64,000 nt of DNA from Nissolia schottii (GCA_003254905.1 QANU01045287.1:305750-369749), one strand, 5' to 3'; positions 31,201 to 43,849 are shown, counted from the first letter of the stretch. A program made the numbers and translations. The notes: generated by a model from the letters alone, not told the origin.

Positions 31201-33335
31201 GGTGTTGTATATCATCAATATTTACTGTTAAATCACCTTCCTCTTCTGTAGAATCACAACCTTCAAAATTACTTAAACTGAAAATAGGACATACACCATT
31301 CATCCATTGAGCATAGGAAGCTCTTGCAAATGCAAGATCAACCTCAAGAATTTTATCCAATAAACAACTTATCTCCTGTTGTGCATTAACTATTTCAGAT
31401 GCAAGCAAACTCAAAATTGCCCTTTCCTCAGCCTTCTCAGAGTATGAAAGCCTAACTTCCATGTTGTTCAGATCTACTGCATCTTTGGGTTCCATAAAGT
31501 AAGTTGCACCAGAACTGCTAACGTTCAGAACTACACCATCTGGAAGCAAATGTCTATGGGAAGCTCTAATACCCACACACATTCTAGATCGACGCCTTGT
31601 TACTAGTGGTCTATCAATGCCCCCAGCTTGATATATTCGAGATGATACTTCCTTCAACAAAGAATCCAAAATTTCTAAGTTCCTCTTTCTTTCTGATCTT
31701 ATGATCTCTAGGTCATCACTTGCTCTATCAAGAGTTACTGAAAGATTGCAATCTATGCAAAACTCTATTTTACGCTCCAACCCCACTTGGAAATTACAAT
31801 CTTGCAGTATTTCAAGTAAGGGTAAGTACCTGATTGGAAACAATTGCACTGATAAAGTTATAGATTCTGATCGTTATCTTGGAGTTTCAGGAAGGAAGCA
31901 GTTATGCCCAAAAGAACAAGTGCATTTGGGTATTACATTTTGTACGTCATTACCTTTGAGATAAACTTTCTTTTATGGCCTTATGGGGACATGAGAATCC
32001 ATTACCATATGGTCTATGCTCCAAACTTTGTCAAGAAAAATACATTACCTAGCCAAAATGCATTAAAGAAGTTGCTTGTAAACTAAATCGGACTAAGAAA
32101 ACAACTTGACCATTAAGAAAGGCAATTTTTTTTTTTTTATAAATTCATNCATTAAGAAAGGCAATTTTTTTTTTTTTTATAAATTCATACCAACTCCTTG
32201 AAACCAGATCAAAATAAAGTCATAAAAACCTCCTAGGTAGCAGTCCATGTAACGATTGACATAACATGCCGAAAAGCATCTCGCTTACCTTCTCAAGCAA
32301 CTGAATTGTCTACTTCTTATGATCTTATCTTACTGATTGATATTCAGTAGAACAAGTATTACGCTTACAAAAGAAATCATACAAATTTTCCAATGCATTA
32401 CTCTTAAAAGAGAATAAATCCGATACTCATTGGTTAAAACATCTCCCTGTCAAGAAGTTCACGATTGCCAGAAGAGTGCTGCATAGAGTTCAATGCCAAA
32501 ACCAAAATACTACAATGCATAAATTTTAAAAAACACAATCCCCACCTATGTAAACATCCCCCCCTAATGCTTGAATCCCGCTAATGAAAAACGCATGCAG
32601 CATTACCATTAACATCTCTTCATAAAATAAAATTTTGACGCGAACCATCTTTACATTACTACGAAATCATGTATTATTAACCAATTAAAGAAGTTAACTT
32701 TTTTGAATGCGGTGCTATTAAATGATTGGAATTGGAACTAGAAATTATGAATGCATCAAATTAAACTCATAATTCATTCCGACTCTGATTCGGTGTTTCT
32801 TGCAGCTTAGGCCAAAAAAATTCACTAAAACTAAAAAAATTATAGTTTCATAATACCTTTCTGGATGATTAGAAGCTGAAGCCACTTGTTTCAAAAGCTG
32901 GAACAGTTCCCGTGCGGCTCTCAGAGTGCGGCGAACGGTGCAGAGCTCCTGGATCGTTAGCAACTGGCCGGAAGCGGCAACGGCGAGAATCTCCGTTAGA
33001 TCCTCGATTCCGGAGAAGTCCAACGGCTGAGCCACGAGCCTCGCCGCCGAGGTCTGGTCGAGAAGCTTCTGGCTCTCGCGAGGGGTGCGGCCGACGGGCA
33101 AACGGGCACCGTGGGCGGCGTAGGAGCCCATGGTGGTGGAGGTGAATGCCGACAGTTGCTTGCAGACGGAGCTCCATTCCAGGGCCTTGAGGGTCTCCGA
33201 TTCGAGCGAGTTCGACTCAGCCGAGTTGGACGAGTTGGACAACGCCAAGCGGAAGAAGCACCGTTTGAACAGCAGCTTTGGGTTTGGCTTCGCGGAAATT
33301 AAGAGGAGGTTGCTGCTGCTGCAGCTGAGTTGCAT
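28244..33335 (-). CDS. MUTS2: MutS2-type protein with C-terminal Smr domain, probable plastid targeting (5 exons, 909 aa)
   Basis: Exons in order of translation: 33335-32857, 31829-30881, 30768-30244, 29530-29069, 28558-28244. The joins keep one frame. The N-terminus (MQLSCSSSNLLLISAKPNPK...) is Ser/Lys/Arg-rich with few acids, like an organelle transit peptide. A MutS-type core and ATPase follow: Walker A GPNTGGKT (428-435), LADIGDHQ, STFSGH, Walker B LVLIDEIGSGTDPSEG (D508/E509) and VVTTHYADL. Then come a long charged coiled coil, a KOW-like stretch (VGEQVRVKRLGGKVATVVEL) and a Smr domain with VNLRG (838) and HGMGTG (869-874). Bacterial MutS2 acts in recombination control and in rescue of collided ribosomes; the plant role is not settled. 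It is divergent with the Cys-rich gene at 33723. All motifs are intact. Confidence 0.93.
32111..32188. other. Same 38-bp sequence on both sides of a single N (assembly artefact)
   Basis: The sequence 32111-32148 (starting CATTAAGAAAGGCAA) is repeated at 32150-32188 after one N at 32149. The copies differ only by one T in a homopolymer run. This is what unmerged overlapping contig ends look like. It lies in MutS2 intron 1. Confidence 0.85.
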
Positions 33336-33722
33336 CGGTGAGTCAGCCCCGAGTTTCCGAGTCTACCTCGCTCTCAAGGAACCGTTATGGATTAGGTGTG
33401 GACACCAAGCTTCGTAATCTTTTCTTTCTTGTTTCATAGCCAATCGTAAACACCGGGAGCAAAACGACGTCGTTTTGCTTTGCAACTAATTCGTTATTAT
33501 CGGCTTAAACAATGATCTTGTTAGAGGTTGATTTGGTTTGTTCTCTGCATTTTTCGCTCTTGTTTTGGTTTGGTTAATACTTTAATTGTTAGTGCTTTTC
33601 TTTAATTACTAAAACAATCCATCCAGGACATGCATGTGAATGACCAAAGTGCCCTCGTGCCCCTTACTTTTGTTTTGAGGTTGTCATGTGAAGAAAGGGA
33701 AGGAAGAGAAAGAAGGGAGAGG
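33336..33722. promoter_or_regulatory. Divergent (bidirectional) promoter between MutS2 and the Cys-rich gene
   Basis: Only 387 bp separate the two start codons. Near the middle (33458-33479) lies a 22-bp perfect palindrome centred on GACGTC with AAAACGACGTCGTTTT at its core. The ACGT/C-box core is a known bZIP/HY5 target, and AAACGACGTCGTTT-type palindromes recur in plant housekeeping promoters. No TATA box is obvious. Confidence 0.65.
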
Positions 33723-35482
33723 ATGATACCGCAGCAGTGGGCGTCTCCGTGTGGGAACCAATGCACCCATAAATACGCAGCCCTAACCCAAATACCATGT
33801 GATCTCCACTCTCTCCTTATTCTGTTTTTATTTTTCATAAATGTATGTTCATGTTCAATCTGCGTAACGCATGCATATTATACACGCACATTTATGTTAC
33901 TGATTTTGAATATTTTGGTTCCGTAGATTCAAATTATGCGTGGAATCATTTTGAATGTATAATTCATTCCATTCTGTTTCTTTATGCACTCACAAATCCT
34001 ACTCGTGTTATTATTGTAGGGCGAGTATTCTGCAAAAAGGGTTGCGACGCTGATGGAGACACATGGGAGGAATGTGAGATCATTTCGGAGCTTTATTATT
34101 TTTATTTGTTTTTCTTACGATTTCTCTATGCACATAAAAATCTTTCATGAACTCAAACATGATTTAGCTTTGTGTTTTGAGAATCAGTATCTCAAAGCCA
34201 CCCACCACTTGGTTTATCTCAGTTTCCTTCTTGGCAAGAAAGGAAAAGAAAGTGTGATTATTTTCTGATGCAAAATGATAAGAGAGTATTGGTTAACCAG
34301 GCTTGGAGGAGTGCAGTCAAATATGCTACAAGGACCCTGTATTTAAGGACAAGCAGTGGAGTGCTTATATTGATCGTTCCCCTGGATCTGAAAGCTATTC
34401 TGAGGTTTTTTTTTATTTTTCTTTTCTTTCTCAATCATATCTAGAGTTGCAATTTGCAACTTAATCTAATGCTGGACTGGTTTATATTCTTGACTTTGGA
34501 GGGAAAATGTTTAGGTTTGATAAAAGCTATGAGAACACCACTTGGAACAAATATTTTGATCTCTGCTTGCTAATGAGTGAGCTACAAATGATCATGCAAC
34601 ATGAATTGCTTCAACATGATTGATTACTAATATAGTTTTCAACTTGAGTTATGCTATAATGGAGATATTCTTATATCCACCATGGTGTAAATGGATTCAT
34701 GTTCATCATGGCATATGTATCACTCTTTCCATTACTTTCTCTTCTTCTAAGAATGATCAATGGTATATGTGTTATGTGGAGTATAAATCTATTTACACTA
34801 TAGTGGATATAAGAATTTCTAGCTATAATGATAACTCAGTTTGACAATTTTTAGATAATCACACTCATAAAGGTGTAGACCCCACTATGGTGAATCATGT
34901 ACCTTTCTGAGTGTGGTTGTCTATGAGTTGTTCTTTCATCTTTGAAAGCTAAATAGTGTTAGGATGGAATGCCCACTGCCAATCAATTGCAGCATGCTTG
35001 TAGCATTTTAATCTTAAGAAGTTGTGATTAATTATGGTATGGATGTCTTTACTAATCAAAATTACTCCCTTCATCTACAGGAATGTTTCCATGCTTGTGT
35101 ATCTGGCTGCGGTTACAAGGTCAGTTTGATTTGTAAAATGTAAATTTTGGTAACTTAAAATAATATATATCATCAATTTTTTTTACTTTGCCAATTGTTT
35201 TTGGTGAAGCATGTTGCAAATGTACAACTTTCCTTTTATCCATTGAAATTCAAGAATTTACAGAAGTCTACTTAACTATGATTGATATAGAAAATTGTTC
35301 ACTTGTAATAACCCTCTTTTATATCTATCTATCTCTGCATATTGCAGTTTGAGGTTGAACCAGATAAAGTTGACAAAGTTTGTCCCAACAGGCCACCAAA
35401 GCCTGAGCTTGTTCAAAAGCCGAAGCCACAGCCTGTAGACCCCAATAACCGGCCCGATAACATGCCTGGAACTTCTGCATAA
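33723..35482 (+). CDS. Small conserved cysteine-rich plant protein of unknown function (5 exons, 135 aa)
   Basis: Exons 33723-33798, 34020-34073, 34301-34404, 35081-35119 and 35348-35482 join in one frame with standard splice sites. The product begins MIPQQWASPCGNQC and contains WRVFCKKGCDADGDTWEEC. It has two CX3CX3C motifs (CLEECSQIC and CFHACVSGC) separated by a QWSAYIDRSPG stretch, then VCPNRPPKP and a Pro-rich tail. There are eleven cysteines in total. No signal peptide or membrane segment is visible, so it is likely intracellular. The spacing recalls twin-CX3C proteins (which would bind metal or form disulfides), but the family is not recognised and no function is claimed. The splice frame and motif regularity argue strongly that it is real. 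Confidence 0.85.
34636..34845. repeat. Imperfect inverted repeat (MITE-like) in intron 3 of the Cys-rich gene
   Basis: The left arm (about 34636-34692, containing ATTCTTATATCCACCATGG) and the right arm (about 34791-34845, containing CTATAGTGGATATAAGAAT) are complementary over about 55 bases with roughly ten mismatches. The loop is about 100 bases. No target duplication was determined. Confidence 0.6.
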
Positions 35483-35752
35483 TGAAAGAGCAACCCAATT
35501 TTACAAAATCCAGAAACATATTCTTAGCCATTCCTATATTGGCTATATTTTAAAGGGATCTATGGTTTTTTTTTTTTCTTTTTCTTTTTGTTATCTTACA
35601 TCATTCTCTTTATCGGCAAATTTTAGTTCCATTTTGAGGGCAACATGATTTATCTTTTTCTGGTCCTGGGAAAGTTGGTTAGATTGGAATTTCTAGTAGT
35701 TGGATAATTAGAGTGTAACTGTGGCATTCGTGATTATTTTCTATCTGATTAA

Positions 35753-36815
35753 TAGGGATGTTCAAGGTGAAACTTGGATCAATTTTGAGTAAAAATCTAT
35801 CTAATCCAAAAATATAATTTATGGTAATTTGCAAGGTTGTCAAACTCGAGAGTTTAAGTAAACTCGTAGAGTCTCAGTAAACTCGAATCATAAACTCGTA
35901 TGAGTTTACATACATAAAAAAAAATATGTTATAACCAATATAACTAATCACTAAACTTGATTAAAAATATTGTATTTATAATTGAAATTGAATAATGTTA
36001 ACTTTAAATTAAATTAATGAAAGAAATGTCATAAAATACACCTTAATGCATAACACTTAGTGGTTATGTCATACTTTATTCAGTACATGTATTATTTTAT
36101 AATTCAATAAAACATAACTCAATTATGATAAATATATGAAATTAGCTAAATAAACTCAATATATATTATCTAATATAAAGAAAGTTAGGTAAGTATCTAA
36201 CCAAGTTACAAAATTTATACATTTTGGAACAAACTCGTAAACTCGTAGGTAGATTTTAACTCGTAAACTCGCTAGTAGAATCGAGAGTTTACTTAAACTC
36301 GTACGAGTTTACCAAAAAAGAGTTTACATAAGTATTAACTTGTTTTGTGTAATAAAATTATAAACTCGTAAGAGTTTACGAGTTAACTCGAGAGTTTAAC
36401 AATCATGGTAATTTGAATTAGACCGATTTAGGTGAGATAAAAAATCTGATCCAATTGATTGGATTGATTTAATCAATTTTTAATTAAAAAAAAATTAATA
36501 TACAATGTTATAAACTAAGTAACTTAAGCACAATAAAATGAAAATATAACAATAAAAAATAAATACCTCATTTTTATATGCATAAAATGATATTTAAGTA
36601 AATGACAATAAGAATATAAAAATTTTGTGATGAAGAAAAATTATTATAAGTAAAAGTATAAACTTAATAACATAAAATTATATTATATAATATTTACAGT
36701 TTGGATTAGATTAGTTTTAAAAAACTAAATCCAAAATTCGATCTAATCAAATCCAAGCAGTTTTAGAAAACCAAGATTCAATCAAATCCAAACTCTTGCA
36801 ATTTCAACACCCCTG
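35753..36815. mobile_element. Non-autonomous hAT-like element (outer), interrupted by a second one
   Basis: The ends TAGGGATGTTCAA and (complement) CAGGGGTGTTGAA are inverted repeats. The flanks are CTGATTAA (35745-35752) and CTGATTAG (36816-36823), an 8-bp target duplication with one mismatch. Without the inner insertion the element is about 480 bp. Its AT-rich interior carries AATCCAA / TTGGATT motifs near both ends and no coding. Confidence 0.7.
35832..36407. mobile_element. Non-autonomous hAT-like element (inner) rich in ACTCGTAAACTCG motifs
   Basis: The 576-bp segment has ends CAAGGTTGTCAAACTC and (complement) CATGATTGTTAAACTC. It is flanked by a perfect 8-bp duplication GTAATTTG (35824-35831 and 36408-36415). 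Both subterminal regions hold about a dozen copies of ACTCGTAAACTCG/GAGTTTACGAGT in both orientations, the kind of array that binds a transposase. There is no coding capacity. Confidence 0.8.
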
Positions 36816-37463
36816 CTGATTAGTACCCCAGCAGTTTGAGCAAAAAAAAAATTTCATTTTTCACCATATGACCGAATGGACTTATTGCTTGTAAACATGC
36901 ATTACAGAATTCTTCATAGTAGACTTCTTTTTGACATCATACCTAGTTAATTGCACAGCATAAAGTTCTCCCCTTTCCATATAGGGAACAAACTATTGTT
37001 TGCGCTTCTGTCTGATCTCAGAATCCAGAACATAAGGTTTAAAGTAGAAATTTTGAACCATTATACCACTAAAAAACTGACGTGAACAAACCACGGGCAT
37101 TTACTTAATGCACAAAACTTGCTCCTGAACATAATCCACCCTACCCTTAAACTTATTCCTGCTACATTGGAAAGAAATGTTAAGAATGTTTCTTCCCGCA
37201 TAAATAATAAAGCAATATATTGATCTATTTCATCAAATAATATAAAATTTAACATCTGTTAGCTCTTGAGGACCTTTTTTCCCTCAAGGGAAAAGTATGC
37301 GAGACAAAACGAGAATAGCGGAAGGGGCTGCCAGTTGTGTGATCACATTGCTTCCTCCATCAGTGTTTCCTTTCAAAGGAGCTAAAGACAATGCAATTTT
37401 CCCCCTGGTTTTCCATAGCACGTTGGCAGGACTTGGATGAACCACATGGCATTGCCTTTCCTA

Positions 37464-40400
37464 TTACTTTTGGCGGCGCAAATAATCTCGGACATACGTG
37501 TGTACCTCAGTCTTAACTACCATATGCATCTTCTTTGAATCTTCCCATAACAAACCGTCCCATTCTCTGGCACAGTCACATGCACCTTCAAATACATCCT
37601 GCTCACAAAGGATACAAAGTATCGTCAGGACATAGTGGGGGATTTCTAAGACATGAACTCGAAGATGCTAAGTTGCTTACCCTGGAAGGAAACTCGTCAT
37701 AATAATATGCTTCTGCCATCTCGACTCTGTTCATATCTGATTCCCACAGCCTAATCTGTCACCATTACAAATTTACAATGATACAAATCAGAAAATGAAA
37801 ACTAACATTTTTTTGTTGTTATATTATATGTATAAGATCCAAAATACCTGATCTGTGACATTTTCAGGGACAGAGGGTATCCTGTCAGCAACACGAGGAT
37901 GAGCATTTTGCTGAAGGAAACTGACTATCTGCAAAACAATGTGCACGATTGTCTGCATCAGATTTTGTCCGAACTAAATTTGCTAAAAGTCACCATAAAG
38001 TCATTAAGAAACTAAGAACAGAACATTTCCTTAATGGTTAATGATGTTCATATGGGAATTCTAGGTTTTAAGGCTTGCATACAAAAGAATATAGCTTACT
38101 AGTATCAAGGAGATGCTCCAAAAAAAAAACCAAAATAGAAAGATCTTAAAGAATGCCAAAAGCTTTTCAGTACAATGTTATCATTTAAAGTAAGTAAAGA
38201 ACATTAAGCATTAAATACGCATCTGTTAATCAACAAAGGTTTATTCCAACGAAAGGTCAAAGGGCTGAAAGGGCCAAGGTTGGAAACGGCATATCACATC
38301 TAAAATTGACTAGCTTATTATCTTCCTTCAGCCGAACTACTTATGAGAAGGCTTACTTTATAAAACAGAAATGGTGGAAACAATGATCAGGGGCTAAATG
38401 AGAACCAAGCAAGAATCATGCCATCTATGGTACATGAGCAAATAGTGCCATAATTTAAAAGGAGATATTGTACAATAACATTTATGTTTTCTAATACTTA
38501 CCTGCTCTGCTGTAATGCCATTTTCAAAAGCATTATACAAGCTTTCTTTCGTAATAGCTCCAACAATAAGATTTGGAAGTTGATACTCTACCCTGGGTAA
38601 ATCACAATTATTTACTATTAGATATGTAAAAACAGAAACACTTGGTCTGAGACTAAACAATAATATTTTGGTGAAATAGGCAGCAGATAAGTTTTATAGC
38701 TGAATTAATGGTTTCATATGCAGTGCAAAATAGTATCAGATAAATTAACAATATTCAAAAAACATCTGGGTATAACTTCTGATATCCAAAAGAAGTTCCA
38801 AAATACGAAGGATGGGGACAAGGGAGGAAAGATTAAAAGGCTTTATTTGACAAAAATAGAAGAATTAGCATTCTACAAAGTACTCAATGACATACCTTGA
38901 GAATAGCCGCAATATCTCACAATGTAATCTTGAAGTAGAGTAAGCATAAACCCTAAAATTTGTTTCCACAACCACAAAACCCTAAAAAATGAATTAAAGA
39001 TGCAGGAGCCCATCAGTCTGAGCCTGAGGTTCTAAGAGATTATATATTCAACTCAATAAATCTCCCGAGTTTAATCCAGTAAAACTTGAAAACAATAAAC
39101 ACAGTTTTGTGAGCTTGGAATGTTTGATGTAGCAATCAAGACTCCCCAACCCATTCAACAGAAATATCAATACATATGAAAAAGCAAAACAACCTTGCCA
39201 TCCATATTGATTGAAATAAACTAGTTAACTGTAACAGCATATAGAGTATGCTTCAAGCCTTCGACAGATCTCTTAATCGTATATATCACAAACATTCATA
39301 CATTTTAAAGGAACATCTAAATCTGTTTTCAGAGTTTTATTTTTTTGATAGAAAAATAAACTTTATTGGAAGTATAATATAAGGCAAAGGAATAGACACC
39401 CCACATGAACAAGGCATAAAGAAAAAATTGCAGCTGAAACAAACAAACTCATTAATACAATAAAGCCTCCACCCCTCTGCATGTCTGTCAAGGAGACTCT
39501 CTAAAAGAAACCACATGCTGAAACAAGACCATATTATCAAAAAATCTATAAAAATAAATCCATTCTGAAACCAAAGAAGAAACCTCTTTTCTAGATGTTG
39601 AATCAGCCAAGCTCACTGAAAGATTCGTTGCCAATTTCGTAGGTATAAACCAGCTTTCTTTCCTTCCCTGTAAAGTTGTCATGAAAAGAATGGAAATAAG
39701 AAAAAAGAAAAAAGGAGACCAGACACTGAGGAGTTAACATCATCCTGAACCTCATCACATTATCTATAAAAATGAGCACAGAAAATTTGTAACCTGTTGA
39801 AGTTTGACCAATCCAAGGTCTGCTAGATCTCTAATTATATTCCTCTGGAAATCGGTCAATGTGTTTATATTATATGCCTAATGCATTGAAAAAATCAAGT
39901 GTCAAAGTCACATTGAAATACAGTTACATATAAAAGAAGTAAACTTAAGTTTCAGTGGTTTTAGTAAAACACAGCTATAGAGAAAAGGAACAAGACAACA
40001 AAAGTCTCTGATCACATCAGCACTCGTTCAACTAATGTAGATCACCATAATATTAGTTTTTTTATGCAACAAGATTCTCACCAAGGAACAAGAATGTCTT
40101 ACCTCTCCGATGACATGAAAACTAAGTTCCAGCATGAATGAGATCAAGTCACCGGCATCAACACCTCTCTCCTGCACCAAAAGTGGATGATGAAGCATGT
40201 AGAAAACAAATAGCAAAAAAATTATTAGGAAAATAAATAAATATACAAAAAACTTGATTTACCTCAGAATTAGAGATATATTCTCTGATGATGTACCAAA
40301 GTTGTGCATTTGTATCCATCAACTGTAATTCACAAGCAACCAATTTGACAATTAGGAGAATGCATCACATTAAATGCAAGTGGCTTATAAATCATTTGAT

Positions 40401-42530
40401 GCATACCAAGAACTGGAAACCACTTTCAGTTAATTTCGGAGCCTCTTTGTCCCTGCATTGATGCCCCCCATCAAAATATGAGATACAGTTTGCAATGCCC
40501 ACATATATGTGCAAGCAAATGTTACAAATGAGATGTAGTACGGCTAAGTACACCTTTGACTGAGGAGACGCCTCTGGAAAACTTTCATCAAAGAAGAGCT
40601 AATATTTGAGGGCTTTTCAACATTACTTGAGCTTATAAGTTGCAACAAGAAACACTAGTTCATCACAAAACAAAGTAAGTGAAGGGTTTAGGCTTCATTT
40701 TGGTTAAAATTTAAACAGCCATGTGATGTAGGTTAACTATAACAAAATATTACAACATATGAAACAAATAATATTAAGGATAAAATTCTTAAATAGATTA
40801 CACTTAAGGACAATAAACGGCAAGTGGAATCAAAAGATCAAATATCGTACCTCCCATTGTTCAAGAGCATAAGCCTCGAGATCCTCTAAGGTTGGGAGCC
40901 TCACAGTAATATTAGAAGGCATTGGTTCCCTTGGCAAAGTTCCACTGCAATATTTAATCACAAGGAAATATTACCAGCTAAAAAAGATGTTGAATTTGTT
41001 GTAACATGACCAGAGTCTATATTTTGATAATTATAAGAGTAATTGCTTTCCTAAATACTATCATAATGAAGGAGGGACTATTAAAAGTCATTCTGTCATT
41101 AATTTCGTGGCGATACCAACAACCACATGTATAGGTTAGTTAACTCATAATACATGAATTGGAATAGTTTTATCATATTGCCAAAAGTGAATGACACAAA
41201 TAAACAATTTTGCATATCCTTGTACCAATAAGAGAACAAGATGAGCTATAACTAATACCATAAGCAGAAAAAGAACGTAAAATTATGTACAACTCACCCA
41301 TGTACTAAAAGTTTCTGGAGACTTCTCTGGAATGTTGGATTAAGTTTGTAAGTCCTTTCATTCTTCCTGCCAATAGGAGAAATAATTACAAAAGAAAATG
41401 GGAAAAGGATAGGCTCCAAACTGATAATAGCAATGTTCAGAACTATCTTAACTTTTAAAGCTTGATACAGAGTCGCATAAAGGGATGGAGAAAAATATAT
41501 ACAAACAAGACAAATGAACTGTACGTTGATATCAGCTCCTATTCCTCATAAATTGAGGAGAGAAAAAGAAGAAAAAGAGAACTAAGTGGTCAATGTTTAC
41601 AATTAAATTTCTTTCACTATTAAGTGACGATAACTATACAGAATAAGTGTTCCTGAAGAAACACGGGGAAAAGCAAACAAAAATCATGTGTGCCATGGAG
41701 CACACGATCTATGCAAGAGATTCAGCACGCATCAGAAAGCCATACATTTTATCACAAAGATCTTTAAACACATTACAAAATGCAAAGATGTACATGCTCC
41801 ATACCAAGGGTTATCATTTGCCCAATTGTGATAATGAATGAGTTCGAGCCATTCAGAAGCATAAATTTCTCTATGCCATTTCCAAGGAACATATGAAAAA
41901 CAAATATTTCCAAGAGTGAATAAATGTGTACCTGTCAGCAGCTTCAACGAAAACTCTCAATTGAACCAATCTATCAATGGATACTCTGTGCTTTGAATAT
42001 CCATCCAGAAGCACCCACTCCTCCAACAATTTAGCCGTCACCAGCACATCAATATGCAGCAGCTGTAATACATATCTCTTCGCAAGAGGCGGCAGAGACC
42101 TGAGATTGCAAGATGTATCAATATTAAAGCTACTAAGCTATATACTCAAGAAAGTCATGAACAAATACCATTTACATAACCCACTTCAATCCATCCAAAG
42201 ATTCCAAACATGTACAAAACAAAATATCCAAAATTTTTGAAGTTGATCAACTCTGGCACTCTCAAAAAGCCCTAAAGCTTGAAAGACTAAACACATGCAT
42301 AATCTTTTCTATAAGCTCGCAAAACATCCACAATTATTTTCTCAAATAAATAAATAAAAAGGAAAATTCAAATCAAATATAATTAGTGTTTCATGCCACT
42401 GAGAAATAAGGAATGACCGGAGAATGGCTTCACAGATGAACCCGTTTTCGTAGAGCTTATCGAGCTTCATGGCGGGCATGGAAGCCACCATGTCCATGAA
42501 GTTCTTCGCAATGATCCTGACCTCCGGCAT
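37464..42530 (-). CDS. TFB2: TFIIH core subunit TFB2 / p52 (15 exons, 451 aa)
   Basis: TFB2 is a structural subunit of the general transcription and nucleotide-excision-repair factor TFIIH, regulating the XPB helicase. Exons in order: 42530-42418, 42099-41932, 41366-41298, 40944-40851, 40654-40554, 40452-40407, 40322-40263, 40171-40103, 39877-39794, 39667-39584, 38981-38896, 38592-38502, 37928-37848, 37755-37681, 37598-37464. The frame is open to the stop and the length matches Arabidopsis TFB2 (about 452). Clear matches include MPEVRIIAKNFMDMVASMP, LMDTNAQLWYIIREYIS, GRKESWFIPTKLATNLSVSL, VEYQLPNLIVGAITKESLYN, IPSVPENVTDQIRLWESD and the C-terminal REWDGLLWEDSKKM...LRRQK. The intron at 39668-39793 is among the shortest. 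Near 39349 a T run followed by TAGAAAAATAAACTTTATTGG resembles a minus-strand retroposed 3' end. Confidence 0.95.
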
Positions 42531-43777
42531 TCTGATTCCAACACCTTTTCTATTCTCCTTATCAGATTCTGATTAATGGCGTCTTTTCCGCAGAACTTTT
42601 AACAATCGAGGTGAATGAAAACGAATGCAACTCTATGAAAACCCATCAAAAACCCTCCTCACTTGTTTCCGTTATTGCAGAGCATCCACTTCAAGCTACA
42701 GACACGGCATAGATTGATATTGAAAGAATAAAAATCAAAAACAAATCAGAAAAACGAATACCCTTCGAAAACAATCATGTATTGGGATTTGTGAACAGTG
42801 TGTAGAAGAGGGCTTTTGTGTGAAATTATGTTAGTCATGGTGAATGGAATGGAAGGGAAGATGCAGAAATTAGGGACTTGGATTAATTTCGTGCGTCATG
42901 GATCTTGTGTCCTATGGTGGTCTACTCATTTAATCATCACAAAAATGTGGTTAATCATATTTCCAATTTTACCACCCTCTCCATGGTTATTAAAATCAAT
43001 ATTGTATATAATAGCAAACTAAAAACGTAAAACATGAAATCGTAAGATCATTTGACCCAACTGATAATAGTGAGATTAACTAATTTCTTAAAAATTATAA
43101 GATTATAAAATTTTAGTATTTAAATCAAAATCTTAACAACATCGATCATTTCTACCCACACATCTCTCTCCTCTCTTACTGTCTACTGGCTCTCCGTCCA
43201 CCGCACCACTGTCAATGCACCTCTACTCCGACATTAAAGGTGGCACATTCCGCCACACCGGTGGCCACCATTGCCAACTTCACAATTAGATCCATAGATC
43301 AACAAAACTGTGAATATTAAATCAAGCACGCACCCGTCTCCTTAAGCAATTATGTGTACTCTAGAAAGAGTGCAAGAAGTCAAAGAAAACAGTGTTTAAC
43401 ATTTATTTACGTTGTTATACCAAGTTAGGAACTCGTCACTCATGTCTGCCATACTTGGTTTCATAGTAAATAAGGTGACTGTAAATTTTATATTTTAGTC
43501 ATTTAGTAATGCCTATAAAGGCCACTATGTAATGTGAAGATGTAAAAAAATAAGAAATGGGAGCGCGAGAGAAAAATAGTTAGTGTGAATTATATGTTAA
43601 AAATTTCTGATATCAAAATCACTTTAAATGAGAAGAAAGAAATAAAAAACTACATACCATCTTCAATTACAAGAATGAACGTATGGACCACAATAGACCT
43701 GTAATTTTTAACAAGGTGATTTGCAAATGTGATAAACAGGGTAGAGGGCAAAATTGGAAAAATATAAAACGAAAATT
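42531..43777. other. TFB2 upstream region and intergenic DNA
   Basis: The first 150-250 bases are the probable TFB2 leader and promoter. The rest is AT-rich apart from a CT/CA-rich patch near 43,150-43,290. No gene is supported. Confidence 0.4.
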
Positions 43778-43849
43778 GTTGCTGCCCAGGATCGAACTGG
43801 GGACCTTTAGTGTGTAAGACTAATGTGATAACCACTACACCACAGCAAC
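43778..43849 (-). tRNA. tRNA-Val (anticodon UAC)
   Basis: The 72-base minus-strand sequence folds into a full cloverleaf. The acceptor stem is GTTGCTG/CAGCAAC, the D-stem GTG/CAC and the anticodon stem TTAGT/ACTAA around loop CTTACAC (anticodon TAC). The T-arm is CCCAG-TTCGATC-CTGGG. The A box (TGGTGTAGTGG) and B box are present. There is no intron and no encoded CCA. It is divergent from the tetraspanin gene about 200 bases away. Confidence 0.95.

Noticed and set aside
32869-33417. Arg/Gly-rich frames on both strands near MutS2 exon 1
   Set aside because: They overlap the clear MutS2 N-terminal exon and have no family resemblance.
39340-39580. Possible retroposed 3' end in a TFB2 intron
   Set aside because: A T run and LINE-like start are seen but no target duplication or protein part, so it was not listed as a feature.
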